A DNA stretch of 64,000 bases, taken from positions 1-64,000 of the forward strand of contig NZ_BSSA01000011.1 of assembly GCF_030268885.1 (NCBI RefSeq), written 5' to 3'. Each line of letters starts with the position of its first letter. Position 1 is the stretch's first letter. The position numbers and the translations under genes were made by a program. Shown piece after piece: positions 1-7,570 of this stretch. The notes under the pieces were generated by a model. It was not told the origin of the DNA and ran no database searches. It was given only the letters and a program-made list of their open reading frames with translations. Source of the DNA: Kitasatospora phosalacinea. GTDB lineage: Bacteria > Actinomycetota > Actinomycetes > Streptomycetales > Streptomycetaceae.

Positions 1-107
1 TCATGCGATGCCTCAAGCGCTTCGTCGCCCGCGAGATCTACCGCGCCCTCACCAGGACACCGACAACCCAACGCATCAACCAGACCGACCTCGCTCCTGC
101 AGCTTGA
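1..107 (+). CDS. IS110-family transposase, C-terminal end (cut by window edge)
   Basis: The frame open from the left edge ends at TGA 105-107 and encodes about 34 residues beginning MRCLKRFVAREIYRAL. From memory, an RCLKR.(I/V)AREIY-type helix is typical of the extreme C terminus of IS116/IS110/IS902 transposases, which recombine DNA through a DEDD plus serine active site. None of the catalytic part is inside this window. IS110 elements usually lack terminal inverted repeats, so I cannot place the exact right end; it probably lies within about 20 bp of the stop codon. The rest of the element should lie to the left. It could instead be the tail of another recombinase. Confidence 0.5.
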   Translation, partial: MRCLKRFVAREIYRALTRTPTTQRINQTDLAPAA

Positions 108-131
108 CGTCCATAGGAGCATCCCGGCTCC

Positions 132-193
132 GACGGGCGGACGGCCCGGCGGCGGACCCGGATCCGGGCCTGCCGCCGGGCCGTCCGCCCGTT
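132..193. terminator. Long hairpin between transposase tail and ybhB-like gene
   Basis: A 19-bp perfect inverted repeat (135-153 against 172-190, arms starting GGGCGGACGG) extends by two or three more pairs. The 18-nt middle is itself partly palindromic around GGATCC. It lies between two genes transcribed towards each other, which fits a bidirectional terminator. There is no T-run, as is usual in these genomes. Confidence 0.6.
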
Positions 194-203
194 CCGCGCC
201 GGG

Positions 204-746
204 TCACTCCTGCGGGGCCGCGCTCTCGTACTCGACGACCAGCACGGCCCGGGCCAGGGCGAGGAAGCCCAGGGTGCCGCTGACCACGGCCGCCGGGGCG
301 TCCGCGGCCAGCCCGAGGGACTCCACCGGCAGGGCGTGCACGGCGAACACGTAACGGTGCCGGCCGTGGCCGGGCGGCGGGGCGGCGCCGCCGTAGTCGT
401 TGCTGCCGTAGTCGTTGCGACCGTGCACCGCCCCGGCGGGCAGGCCCGGGAACGCGCCGCCGCCCGCACCGGCGGGCAGCTCGGTGGTGTCGGCCGGGAG
501 GTCGGTCAGGAGCCAGTGCCACCACCCGCAGCCGGTCGGCGCGTCCGGGTCGAAGCAGGTCACCGCGAAGCTCCTGGTCTCCGCCGGGAAGCCGGACCAA
601 CTGAGCTGCGGCGAGCGGTTCCCGCCCTCGTACGCCTGCTCCTCGCCGAGTTCGCCGCCGTCGACGAGGTCGGTGCTGAGCACGGTGAACGACGGGACGG
701 GTCGCATGAAGTCGAACGGCAGCGGCGGCCTGCTGGGCGTGGTCAT
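204..746 (-). CDS. YbhB/YbcL family Raf-kinase-inhibitor-like (PEBP) protein
   Basis: The product is a 180-residue protein of the phosphatidylethanolamine-binding-protein fold. Visible signatures are the ligand-pocket motif FDPDAPTG with a following W-HW-L segment, and HRYVFAVHAL near the C terminus, which matches the GxxRY-F region of bacterial YbhB/YbcL proteins. I chose the ATG at 746 because GAGGGGGGAC lies about seven bases upstream; the frame is open further upstream but has no homologous-looking sequence. No signal peptide is visible, so it is probably cytoplasmic. The family binds small anionic ligands, but the bacterial function is poorly defined. It stands alone here and points towards the transposase remnant. 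Confidence 0.85.
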   Translation of the reverse strand: MTTPSRPPLPFDFMRPVPSFTVLSTDLVDGGELGEEQAYEGGNRSPQLSWSGFPAETRSFAVTCFDPDAPTGCGWWHWLLTDLPADTTELPAGAGGGAFPGLPAGAVHGRNDYGSNDYGGAAPPPGHGRHRYVFAVHALPVESLGLAADAPAAVVSGTLGFLALARAVLVVEYESAAPQE

Positions 747-953
747 CGGTGGGTCCCCCCTCGGGAGTCGGTCGGTGCCGGGCGATCCTAGCCACGCTCC
801 CTTCGATGGCCAAATGCCTTGCAGGCTGCGACAATTGATGCGCGACAAGGGGGGCGGGGCGCGCGGCGGCGGGGGAAACCGCTTGCCTTCGAACGGAATT
901 GGCAGAGACCTCTGGGGGTCGTCGTCCGAGGCCGTCGAGGGGGAGCCCGCGCC

Positions 954-1127
954 GTGGAGGGAGCGTTCTCCCGGGAGTACCGGGCGGCCACCGCCTGTTG
1001 CACCGCCGTCACCTTCCCGACCGGGTTCGCCGCGCTCGCCGTCCGCGGCCTGCCCGCCACCGTGCTGCTGCGCGGCCTCTCCTCCGGGACGTTCTTCACC
1101 CTGGAGGCGGTCCGGACGAGAGCCTGA
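954..1127 (+). CDS. Possible small protein, 57 aa, hypothetical
   Basis: A GTG at 954 is preceded by GAGGGGGAG about six bases upstream and opens a 57-codon frame ending at TGA 1125-1127. The product begins VEGAFSREYRAAT, has a short Cys-Cys pair and a moderately hydrophobic middle (TFPTGFAALAVRGLPATVLL). I recognise no family. Support is the ribosome-binding site and a composition less arginine/proline-rich than random frames here. It could equally be non-coding leader sequence. It ends just before a dispersed repeat element. Confidence 0.3.
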   Translation: MEGAFSREYRAATACCTAVTFPTGFAALAVRGLPATVLLRGLSSGTFFTLEAVRTRA

Positions 1128-1143
1128 ACAACGGAGGGAGGCA

Positions 1144-1276
1144 CCATCAGGGGCCCGGGGAACGGCGGGCTCGGGGCTGCTGGCGGTTCACTGCCGGTGC
1201 GTGCCGTGGCTTCGGGTTCTGTTCGCACGGCCCGAAGCAGCACGGACATGCCGTTCCCCGGGCTCCTGACGGGGCC
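1144..1276. repeat. Dispersed 133-bp element with terminal inverted repeats, copy A
   Basis: This stretch, read on the minus strand, aligns without gaps to 20511-20643 on the plus strand, with about 113 of 133 positions matching by my hand count. Both ends carry an inverted repeat of about 20 bp with the core CAGGGGCYCGGGGAACGGC. It holds no convincing open frame. It lies between two converging genes, immediately after the possible small ORF. It resembles a MITE- or REP-like intergenic element; a terminator role is possible but unproven. Confidence 0.75.
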
Positions 1277-1290
1277 ACTGCGCAGCTCGG

Positions 1291-1345
1291 ACCCGCCGTT
1301 CCCCGAGCCCCTGGTTCGTTCCCCTTCGTCTGCCGAAGAGTTTCC
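1291..1345. repeat. Half-element adjoining copy A
   Basis: Directly after copy A comes a further terminal-repeat copy, GCCGTTCCCCGAGCCCCTG, followed by CGTCTGCCGAAGAGTT. The latter 16-mer also occurs, inverted, inside the short element at 29489-29571 (bases 29511-29526 region). So this piece looks like a decayed copy of the short form next to the long form. Confidence 0.55.
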
Positions 1346-1353
1346 GTCCCCCC

Positions 1354-2133
1354 CTACCCCGCGGCCGCCGCGAGGTCGAGTTCGGCGCGGGCGGGGTCGG
1401 CGAGCAGGGTGGTGAGGGCGGCGGTGAAGACGGGGCCGCCGTCGGCGAGGGCGAGGTCCTTGGCGGCGAGGCGGATCGGGAAGTCCGCGTCGGTGCTGGC
1501 GATCCGGGCCATCACGCCGGCCAGCGGGCCCGCGGCCAGCGCGCCGCGGGCCTGGTCGGCGGGGACGCCGAGGCGTTCGGCGACGGCCAGGGCCTCGCCG
1601 ACCGCGGTCACCGAGGTGACGACCGCGCCCATCACGACGATCTTGAGCGCCGCGCCCGCGCCGGGCCCGCCGCAGCGGACCACCCGGCCGAAGCGCTCCA
1701 GCAGGGGCTGGGCCCGGTCCAGGGCCCGGTCCTCGCCGCCCGCGTAGACGACCAGGGTTCCGGCGGCGGCCGCGTCGACGCTGCCGAGCACGGGGGCGTC
1801 CACCAGGTCGACGCCGTCCGGGAGCAGGGCCTGCTGCTCGGCGACGGCCGCCGGGCCGACCGAGGACATGTCGATCCACAGGGTGCCCGGGGCGAGGGCG
1901 GGGCGGAACCGGTCCGCGACCTCGGCGACCGCCGCCGGGTCGGACAGCATGGTCACCACCACGCCCGCGCCGCGCACCGCCTCCGCCGGGGAGGCCGCCT
2001 CGGTGAGGCCCGCCGCCCGGCCCGCGGTCCGGTTCCAGACCACCAACTCCTTTGCCGCACCGCTCAGTCGACGGGCCAGCGGAAGTCCCATCCGGCCCAG
2101 CCCCAGCACTGCCACGCGCTCCGTGATCTCCAT
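1354..2133 (-). CDS. NAD(P)-dependent beta-hydroxyacid dehydrogenase-like oxidoreductase
   Basis: The 259-residue product starts MEITERVAVLGLGRMGLPLARRL. The GLGRMG nucleotide-binding loop is at about residues 10-15, and NRT after the second strand suggests NADP preference. Next come DMSSVGP, the DAPVLGSVDAAAAGTL substrate-binding stretch and a G-GGAALKIV segment holding the catalytic lysine typical of 3-hydroxyisobutyrate/6-phosphogluconate dehydrogenase relatives and imine reductase-like proteins. It is somewhat short for the family (about 290). The ATG at 2133 is the first that preserves the Rossmann start. It is divergent from a LysR-type gene, which suggests local control. The substrate is unknown. 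Confidence 0.85.
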   Translation of the reverse strand: MEITERVAVLGLGRMGLPLARRLSGAAKELVVWNRTAGRAAGLTEAASPAEAVRGAGVVVTMLSDPAAVAEVADRFRPALAPGTLWIDMSSVGPAAVAEQQALLPDGVDLVDAPVLGSVDAAAAGTLVVYAGGEDRALDRAQPLLERFGRVVRCGGPGAGAALKIVVMGAVVTSVTAVGEALAVAERLGVPADQARGALAAGPLAGVMARIASTDADFPIRLAAKDLALADGGPVFTAALTTLLADPARAELDLAAAAG

Positions 2134-2180
2134 GCCGACCACGCTAGGCGCCGCCCGGGCAGGCGACAAACGAATGTCCG

Positions 2181-2195
2181 GCATGGTAGCCATGC
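2181..2195. promoter_or_regulatory. Palindrome between divergent dehydrogenase and lysR genes
   Basis: GCATGG-TAG-CCATGC is a perfect 6+6 inverted repeat in the 65-bp gap between the two divergent genes, ending four bases before the LysR start codon. LysR-type proteins often bind such dyads next to their own promoters, so this is a candidate autoregulatory operator. Being this close to the start it leaves no room for a ribosome-binding site, so the lysR mRNA may be leaderless. Confidence 0.4.
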
Positions 2196-2198
2196 GGG

Positions 2199-3089
2199 AT
2201 GGACATGGCATGGCTGGAGGTCTTCCGGACCGCGGCCCGGCTCGGCTCGTTCACCGCGGCGGGCGGGCAGTTGGGGTGGACGCAGTCCGCGGTCTCCCGT
2301 CAGATCGCCTCGCTGGAGGCCGAGTTGGGCGTCCCGCTGTTCGACCGGCTGCCCCGCGGGGTGGCGCTGACCGAGCACGGGCGGACGCTGCTGCCGCACG
2401 CCGAGGCGCTGCTGGACCGGCTCGACGGCACCCGGCGCGACCTCGCCTCGCTGACCGGGCTGACTGCCGGACGGCTCCGGCTGGGGGCCTTCGACAGCGC
2501 CAACGCCGCGCTCGTCCCGGCCGCGCTGGCCGCCTTCCGGGCCGCTCACCCGGCGATCGCGCCGACCCTCACCGAGGGGCTCTCCGGGGCGCTGCTGGAC
2601 CTGCTCGCGGACGGCTCGATCGACCTCGCGCTGGTCACCGCCTACCCGGAACACCCGTACGACACCGAGCGGTTCGAGCTGCACCGGCTGGTCGACGACC
2701 CCGTCCTGGTGGCCGTCCCGCGCAGCCACCGGCTGGCCCGGCGCCGCCGCCTGCGGCTGGCCGAGCTGGCCGGGGAGCCGTGGATCGCCGCCAGCCGCCG
2801 CCCCGAGGCGACCCTGCTGGCGGCCTGCGTCCGCAACGGCTTCCAGCCGCGGGTGGAGTACGAGGTGGCGGGCTGGACGGCCAAACTGGGCCTGGTGGCG
2901 GCCGGGTTGGGCATCACGCTGATCCCCTCGCTGGCGGCCCGGGCGGCCCGGCCCGACCTGGCGCTCGTGCCGCTGCACCCGGAGGACACCCCCGTCCGGC
3001 ACGTCCACACCGCGACCCGCCGCGGCCACCTGCCCGTCCCGGCCGTGGCCGCCTTCCTGCCGTTCCTGCGCGCGGCGGCAGGGAACTGA
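2199..3089 (+). CDS. LysR-family transcriptional regulator
   Basis: The 296-residue protein starts MDMAWLEVFRTAARLGSF. It has the N-terminal winged helix-turn-helix of LysR regulators: an A-LGSFT-AA--L--TQSAVSRQI-SLE pattern at about residues 8-40, then LFDRLPRGVALTEHG. The remaining residues form the usual two-lobed periplasmic-binding-like effector domain. Start is ATG 2199 or the in-frame ATG at 2205; neither has a clear ribosome-binding site. It is divergent from the dehydrogenase-like gene, the classic arrangement for a regulator of its neighbour. The effector cannot be read from sequence. Confidence 0.92.
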   Translation: MDMAWLEVFRTAARLGSFTAAGGQLGWTQSAVSRQIASLEAELGVPLFDRLPRGVALTEHGRTLLPHAEALLDRLDGTRRDLASLTGLTAGRLRLGAFDSANAALVPAALAAFRAAHPAIAPTLTEGLSGALLDLLADGSIDLALVTAYPEHPYDTERFELHRLVDDPVLVAVPRSHRLARRRRLRLAELAGEPWIAASRRPEATLLAACVRNGFQPRVEYEVAGWTAKLGLVAAGLGITLIPSLAARAARPDLALVPLHPEDTPVRHVHTATRRGHLPVPAVAAFLPFLRAAAGN

Positions 3090-3119
3090 GCAGCGGTGCG
3101 GGCCGGGTGGGCCGGGGGG

Positions 3120-3716
3120 TCAGGGCCAGACCAGGCAGTACAGCTGGTGGCCGGCCTCGTGCAGGCGGTTGGCGAAGTCCTGCCACTCGTGCAGCATCTG
3201 GTAGATGACGAAGGCGTCCCGCGGGCCGCGGCGGTCGGGGACGGTGGACCAGATGAAGGCGGCGGCGCCGAGCTCGGTCTCGTCGGCCTTGCGGAGCGGT
3301 TCGACCACGGTGTGCGGGAGCTGGACCACCGCGTAGTCGGGGTGCAGGACGACCAGTTCGAGCGGGGGGACGTGGTGCAGCGGAACGCCCTGGATGCCGG
3401 TGAGGACCATCGCGCTCATCGTCTCGGGCTTGATCTTGGTGGAGAGGTGGCCGTTGACGGAGCCGCTGGTCTCCATCAGGTCGCCGAGCCGGCCGAGGGC
3501 GCCGAGCTCCCCGGCGTCGAGGCCGAGGCCGCCGGGACCGAGGGCGGTGGGAACCCTGGCGGCGGTGGCGCGGTCCGGAGCGCCGAAGTACTTGTAGGTG
3601 ACCCCCACTCTGCCCTCGCCCCTCCTTCCCCTGCCCGTTCCCGTACCCCCGCCGGTCTCGCCGGGCCGGCGGCTGCGCCCCGCGGCCTCGTCGAAACCGT
3701 CCTGCCTCTCGGACAC
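3120..3716 (-). CDS. Conserved-looking hypothetical protein
   Basis: I do not recognise a family. The C-terminal half is rich in ordinary globular sequence (YKYFGAPD, ETSGSVNGHLSTK, PLHHVPPLELVVLHPDYAVV, DAFVIYQMLHEWQDFANRL) and ends in LYCLVWP, while the N-terminal 35 residues are Gly/Arg-rich and probably disordered. Two starts are possible: GTG 3716 (GAGG eight bases upstream; 198 aa, used here) or GTG 3608 (GGAGG about twelve bases upstream; 162 aa), which removes the low-complexity stretch. It converges with lysR and is divergent from hemL. Confidence 0.65.
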   Translation of the reverse strand: MSERQDGFDEAAGRSRRPGETGGGTGTGRGRRGEGRVGVTYKYFGAPDRATAARVPTALGPGGLGLDAGELGALGRLGDLMETSGSVNGHLSTKIKPETMSAMVLTGIQGVPLHHVPPLELVVLHPDYAVVQLPHTVVEPLRKADETELGAAAFIWSTVPDRRGPRDAFVIYQMLHEWQDFANRLHEAGHQLYCLVWP

Positions 3717-3870
3717 TGGACCATCCTCACCGGAACTCGCCGGAATCGACAGACCTTCGCACGCTCGGTGTCCCTCCCGAACATGCCCCTTACCCGCCTG
3801 TCGGCGTGCTACACGAGCGCGCGTCACCCGACCTTACCTTTGGTACAGCCAGTGAGGGGAGCAGCACACG

Positions 3871-3890
3871 GATCATCGTTCCAGATGATC
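3871..3890. promoter_or_regulatory. Inverted repeat upstream of hemL
   Basis: GATCATC-GTTCCA-GATGATC is a 7-bp perfect dyad with a six-base spacer, 84 bp before the hemL start in the hemL / hypothetical-gene divergent region. The size and spacing fit a dimeric regulator site or a small hairpin in the leader. No known Streptomyces operator is recognised. Confidence 0.35.
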
Positions 3891-3974
3891 GGGCCCGACA
3901 TGCAGAACGCCAGGACACGATTTGAGACCATGTGCGGGTAAGAGCGGTTCCCGGCCGCTCCCAGCACCCAACGG

Positions 3975-5318
3975 ATGAGCGAGCAGATGAGCTACCCGTA
4001 CGAAGCCCCCCAGTCCCAGTCGCTGTTCGACCGCGCGCTGGCCGTCACCCCCGGCGGCGTCAACTCGCCGGTGCGCGCCTTCCGCGCGGTCGGCGGCACG
4101 CCCCGCTTCATGGTGTCCGGCACCGGCCCGTACCTGACCGACGCGGACGGCCGCGAGTACGTGGACCTGGTCTGCTCCTGGGGCCCGATGCTGCTCGGCC
4201 ACGCCCACCCGGCGGTGGTCGAGGCGGTGCAGCGGGCGGTGGCCCTGGGCACCTCGTTCGGCACGCCCGGGCAGGGCGAGGTGGAGCTGGCCGAGGAGAT
4301 CGTCGCCCGGATCGCGCCGGTCGAGCAGGTCCGCCTGGTGTCCAGCGGCACCGAGGCGACCATGTCGGCGATCCGGCTGGCCCGAGGCTTCACCGGCCGC
4401 GCGAAGGTGGTGAAGTTCGCCGGTTGTTACCACGGTCACGTGGACGCGCTGCTGGCCGCCGCCGGTTCCGGCGTCGCCACCTTCGGCCTGCCGGACACCC
4501 CGGGCGTGACCGGCGCCCAGGCCGGCGACACCATCGTGCTGCCGTACAACGACCTGGACGCGGTGCGCGCCGCGTTCGCCGCCCACCCCGGCGAGATCGC
4601 CTGCGTGATCACCGAGGCGTCGCCCGGCAACATGGGCGTCGTCCCGCCGCTGCCCGGCTTCAACCGCGGCCTGGCCGAGATCTGCCGGGCCGACGGCGCG
4701 CTGTTCGTCTCCGACGAGGTGATGACCGGCTTCCGGGTCTCCAAGGCCGGCTGGTACGGGCTGGAGGCCGCGCAGGAGGGCTGGGCGCCGGACCTGCTGA
4801 CCTTCGGCAAGGTGATGGGCGGCGGCTTCCCCGCCGCGGCCTTCGGCGGCCGCGCCGACGTGATGGCGCAGCTGGCCCCGGCCGGCCCGGTCTACCAGGC
4901 GGGCACCCTCTCCGGGAACCCGATCGCCACCGCCGCGGGCCTGGCCCAGCTGCGGCACTGCACCGACGAGGCGTACGCGGCCGTGGACCGGGCCGCCGCC
5001 GAGGTGTCCGGCCTGGTCACCGCGGCGCTCGCCAAGGAGGGCGTGGCGCACCGGCTGCAGACCGCGGGCAACATGTTCTCGGTCTTCTTCACCGAGCAGC
5101 AGGTCACCAACTACGACGAGGCGCGCACCCAGCAGGCGTTCCGCTTCAACTCCTTCTTCCACTCGATGCTGAGCCAGGGCGTCTACCTGCCGCCGTCGGC
5201 CTTCGAGTCCTGGTTCGTCTCGGCCGCGCACGACGAGCGCGCGATCGAGCGGATCGCCGCCGCCCTGCCCGCCGCCGCCCGCGCCGCGGCCGAGGCCACC
5301 GAGGAGACCGCCAAGTGA
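3975..5318 (+). CDS. hemL: Glutamate-1-semialdehyde 2,1-aminomutase
   Basis: HemL converts glutamate-1-semialdehyde to 5-aminolevulinate, the first committed tetrapyrrole precursor in the C5 pathway, in the cytoplasm with PLP/PMP. The 447-residue sequence has the family features: VTPGGVNSPVRAF near the N terminus, SSGTEATMSAIRLAR, CYHGHVDALL, SDEVMTGFRV, and TFGKVMGGGFP with the PLP-binding lysine at residue 279. The C terminus has GVYLPPSAFESWFVS. Start is ATG 3975; an in-frame ATG at 3987 is an alternative and neither has a strong ribosome-binding site. It overlaps the phosphatase gene by four bases and sits upstream of cytochrome c maturation genes, consistent with heme supply. Confidence 0.96.
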   Translation: MSEQMSYPYEAPQSQSLFDRALAVTPGGVNSPVRAFRAVGGTPRFMVSGTGPYLTDADGREYVDLVCSWGPMLLGHAHPAVVEAVQRAVALGTSFGTPGQGEVELAEEIVARIAPVEQVRLVSSGTEATMSAIRLARGFTGRAKVVKFAGCYHGHVDALLAAAGSGVATFGLPDTPGVTGAQAGDTIVLPYNDLDAVRAAFAAHPGEIACVITEASPGNMGVVPPLPGFNRGLAEICRADGALFVSDEVMTGFRVSKAGWYGLEAAQEGWAPDLLTFGKVMGGGFPAAAFGGRADVMAQLAPAGPVYQAGTLSGNPIATAAGLAQLRHCTDEAYAAVDRAAAEVSGLVTAALAKEGVAHRLQTAGNMFSVFFTEQQVTNYDEARTQQAFRFNSFFHSMLSQGVYLPPSAFESWFVSAAHDERAIERIAAALPAAARAAAEATEETAK

Positions 5319-6040
5319 CCGAGAACACCAGCGAGAACACCGGCGAGAACAGCGCCCGGGACGACAAGGAGATCACCGTCGTCCACGTGATGCGGCACGG
5401 CGAGGTGCACAACCCGGAGGGCGTGCTCTACGGCCGCCTCCCGGACTACCACCTCTCCGACCTGGGCCGGCAGATGGCCGAGCGGGTGGCCGAGCACCTG
5501 CAGGACCGGGACGTCACGTACGTGGTGGCCTCGCCGCTGGAGCGGGCGCAGGAGACCGCCGAGCCGATCGCCAAGGCGCACGGGCTGCAGGTGGCGGCCG
5601 ACCCGCGGCTGATCGAGGCGGAGAACGTCTTCGAGGGCAAGACCTTCGGCGTCGGCGACGGCTCGCTGCGCAACCCCGGGTACTGGAAGTACCTGACCAA
5701 CCCGTTCAAGCCGTCCTGGGGCGAGCCGTACATCGACCAGGTGGTGCGGATGATGGGCGCGATCGCGGCGGCCCGGGACGCGGCGCGCGGGCACGAGGCG
5801 GTGTGCGTCAGCCACCAGCTGCCGATCTGGATCCTGCGCTCGTTCGCGGAGCGGCGCCGGCTGTGGCACGACCCGCGCCGTCGGCAGTGCTCGCTGGCCT
5901 CGCTGACCAGCTTCACCTACGAGGGCGACCGGATCGTCTCGATCGGCTACCGCGAGCCGGCCCGGGACCTGCTGCCCGCGCACCTGGTGGGCAAGGGCAA
6001 GAAGGGCGACAAGCCGGTCGGCAAGAGCTTCGGGGCGTAG
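5315..6040 (+). CDS. Histidine phosphatase (phosphoglycerate mutase-like) protein
   Basis: The gene starts at GTG 5315 within the hemL stop (GTGA overlap), so the two are translationally coupled. The 241-residue product has the branch-1 histidine phosphatase signature VMRHGEVHNPEG with the phospho-accepting histidine at about residue 27, then SPLERAQETAEPI with the second active-site arginine, and a late VSHQLPIWILR containing the other catalytic histidine. About 20 N-terminal residues are Glu/Asn-rich and probably disordered; the tail is lysine-rich. Members dephosphorylate varied small molecules or proteins; a true glycolytic mutase role is unlikely. Cytoplasmic. Confidence 0.88.
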   Translation: MTENTSENTGENSARDDKEITVVHVMRHGEVHNPEGVLYGRLPDYHLSDLGRQMAERVAEHLQDRDVTYVVASPLERAQETAEPIAKAHGLQVAADPRLIEAENVFEGKTFGVGDGSLRNPGYWKYLTNPFKPSWGEPYIDQVVRMMGAIAAARDAARGHEAVCVSHQLPIWILRSFAERRRLWHDPRRRQCSLASLTSFTYEGDRIVSIGYREPARDLLPAHLVGKGKKGDKPVGKSFGA

Positions 6041-6054
6041 CTCACACCGGGCCC

Positions 6055-6075
6055 CTCCGGGGTAAGCCCCCGGAG
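6055..6075 (+). terminator. Small hairpin after the hemL operon
   Basis: CTCCGGGG-TAAGC-CCCCGGAG gives an 8-bp perfect stem just 15 bases after the phosphatase stop codon. It may terminate, or stabilise the 3' end ahead of the stronger hairpin at 6127-6157. Confidence 0.45.
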
Positions 6076-6126
6076 CGGCGAAATGCCCGAATTAAGACGA
6101 TCATAAGCGAAAAAAGCGCAGGTCAC

Positions 6127-6157
6127 GGGGGGTCCGGTCGACAAGGCCGGACCCCCC
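6127..6157 (+). terminator. GC hairpin between hemL operon and cytochrome c cassette
   Basis: GGGGGGTCCGG and CCGGACCCCCC form an 11-bp perfect stem with a nine-base loop, followed by TAAAA. It lies 36 bp before the resA-like start, so it either ends hemL operon transcription or acts in the resA leader. Confidence 0.6.
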
Positions 6158-6192
6158 TAAAACGGGCCGAAGAGCCATGCGAAACTTTTCAC

Positions 6193-6792
6193 ATGACACG
6201 GACGTCCAGCCGCCGCACCCGCTTCGTCGCCGTCCTCGGCGCGGCCTCCGCCCTGGCCCTCGCCGGGTGCTCCAGCTCCGGTTCCGGCAGCGGCGACAGC
6301 GGTGTCGGCTTCGTCACGGGCAAGGGCGGCATCGCCACCGCCGGCCCCGCCAAGCGGGTCGCCGCCCCCGACGTCACCGGCACCTCGCTGGACGGCAGCG
6401 GCACCCTCAGGCTCTCCGACTACCGCGGCAAGGTGGTCGTCCTCAACATCTGGGGCTCCTGGTGCAGCCCCTGCCGGGCCGAGGCCAAGGGCCTGCAGGA
6501 GGCCAGCGAGAAGTACGGCGACCGGGTGCAGTTCCTCGGCATCAACACCCGGGACACCGACCCCGCGAACGCCGTCGCGTTCGAGAAGAACTTCGGCGTG
6601 ACCTACCCGAGCATCTACGACCCGGACGGCGCCGAGATCCTCAAGTTCCCCAAGGGCAGCCTCAACCCGCAGTCCATCCCGACCACCATCGTGGTCGACA
6701 AGGACGGCAGGCTGGCCGCCCGGGCGATGCGCGCGATGTCCGCCGAGGACCTGCAGGGCATGGTCGACCCGGTGCTGGCGGAGTCGAAGTGA
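6193..6792 (+). CDS. resA: ResA/TlpA-like thioredoxin lipoprotein for cytochrome c maturation
   Basis: The 199-residue lipoprotein has a twin-Arg-containing basic start, a hydrophobic segment and a lipobox LALAGC with the lipidated cysteine at residue 26. It then shows a TlpA/ResA thioredoxin fold: GKVVVLNIWGSWCSPCRAE with the redox pair C91 and C94, and IPTTIVVDKDGR with the cis-proline region. In system II cytochrome c biogenesis ResA reduces the CXXCH cysteines of apocytochrome c outside the membrane, using electrons passed by CcdA. The gene overlaps ccdA by four bases. No clear ribosome-binding site precedes the ATG; the start is fixed by the signal sequence. Confidence 0.93.
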   Translation: MTRTSSRRTRFVAVLGAASALALAGCSSSGSGSGDSGVGFVTGKGGIATAGPAKRVAAPDVTGTSLDGSGTLRLSDYRGKVVVLNIWGSWCSPCRAEAKGLQEASEKYGDRVQFLGINTRDTDPANAVAFEKNFGVTYPSIYDPDGAEILKFPKGSLNPQSIPTTIVVDKDGRLAARAMRAMSAEDLQGMVDPVLAESK

Positions 6793-7568
6793 GCACCCTG
6801 CTGGCAGCCGCCGACGTCGGGTACAACGAGACGGTCGGCAGCGGCGCGCTGGTGCTCGCGCTGCCGATCGCGCTGGCCGCCGGGCTGCTCTCGTTCTTCT
6901 CGCCGTGCGTGCTGCCGCTGGTGCCCGGCTACCTCAGCTACGTCACCGGCTTCTCCGCCGCCGACCTCTCCGACGCCAGGGGCGCCCGGCGCGGCCGGAT
7001 GCTGGCGGGCTCGCTGCTGTTCGTGCTCGGCTTCGCCGCGGTGTTCGTCTCCGGCGGCGCCCTGTTCGGCACCTTCGGCAGCAGCCTGCTGGAGCACCGG
7101 CGGGCCATCTCGGTCGTGATGGGCCTGCTGACCGTGCTGATGGGCCTGGCCTTCATGGGCCTGCTGCCCGGCTTCACGATGCGCGAACTGCGCTCGCACC
7201 GCCGCCCCGCGATCGGCCTGGCCGGCGCCCCGCTGCTCGGCCTGGTCTTCGGCCTCGGCTGGACGCCGTGCATCGGCCCGACCATGGCGGCGATCCAGGG
7301 ACTGGCCATCGACCAGGCCAGCGCCGGGCGTGGCGCGCTGCTGATGGCCGTCTACTGCCTGGGCCTCGGCGTACCGTTCGTCCTGGCCGCCCTGGCGTTC
7401 CGCAAGGCGCTGGGCGCCTTCGGCTGGGTCAAGCAGCACTACCAGTGGGTGATGCGGATCGGCGGCGGCATGCTGGTCGCGGTCGGCCTGGCCCTGGTGA
7501 CGGGGGTGTGGGACGCGCTGGTCAACCAGCTGCAGTACCTCACCCAGGACTTCTCGATCGGAATCTGA
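6789..7568 (+). CDS. ccdA: CcdA cytochrome c biogenesis membrane protein
   Basis: GTG 6789 overlaps the resA stop. The 259-residue protein has six predicted membrane segments and the two cysteines of the CcdA/DsbD-beta family, one in SFFSPCVLPLVPGYLSYV and one in GLGWTPCIGPTMAA. CcdA carries electrons from cytoplasmic thioredoxin across the membrane to ResA-type proteins. Length and topology are normal for the family. It is the second gene of the resA-ccdA-resB-ccsB cassette; only two bases separate it from resB. Confidence 0.96.
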   Translation: MSTLLAAADVGYNETVGSGALVLALPIALAAGLLSFFSPCVLPLVPGYLSYVTGFSAADLSDARGARRGRMLAGSLLFVLGFAAVFVSGGALFGTFGSSLLEHRRAISVVMGLLTVLMGLAFMGLLPGFTMRELRSHRRPAIGLAGAPLLGLVFGLGWTPCIGPTMAAIQGLAIDQASAGRGALLMAVYCLGLGVPFVLAALAFRKALGAFGWVKQHYQWVMRIGGGMLVAVGLALVTGVWDALVNQLQYLTQDFSIGI

Positions 7569-7570
7569 CC

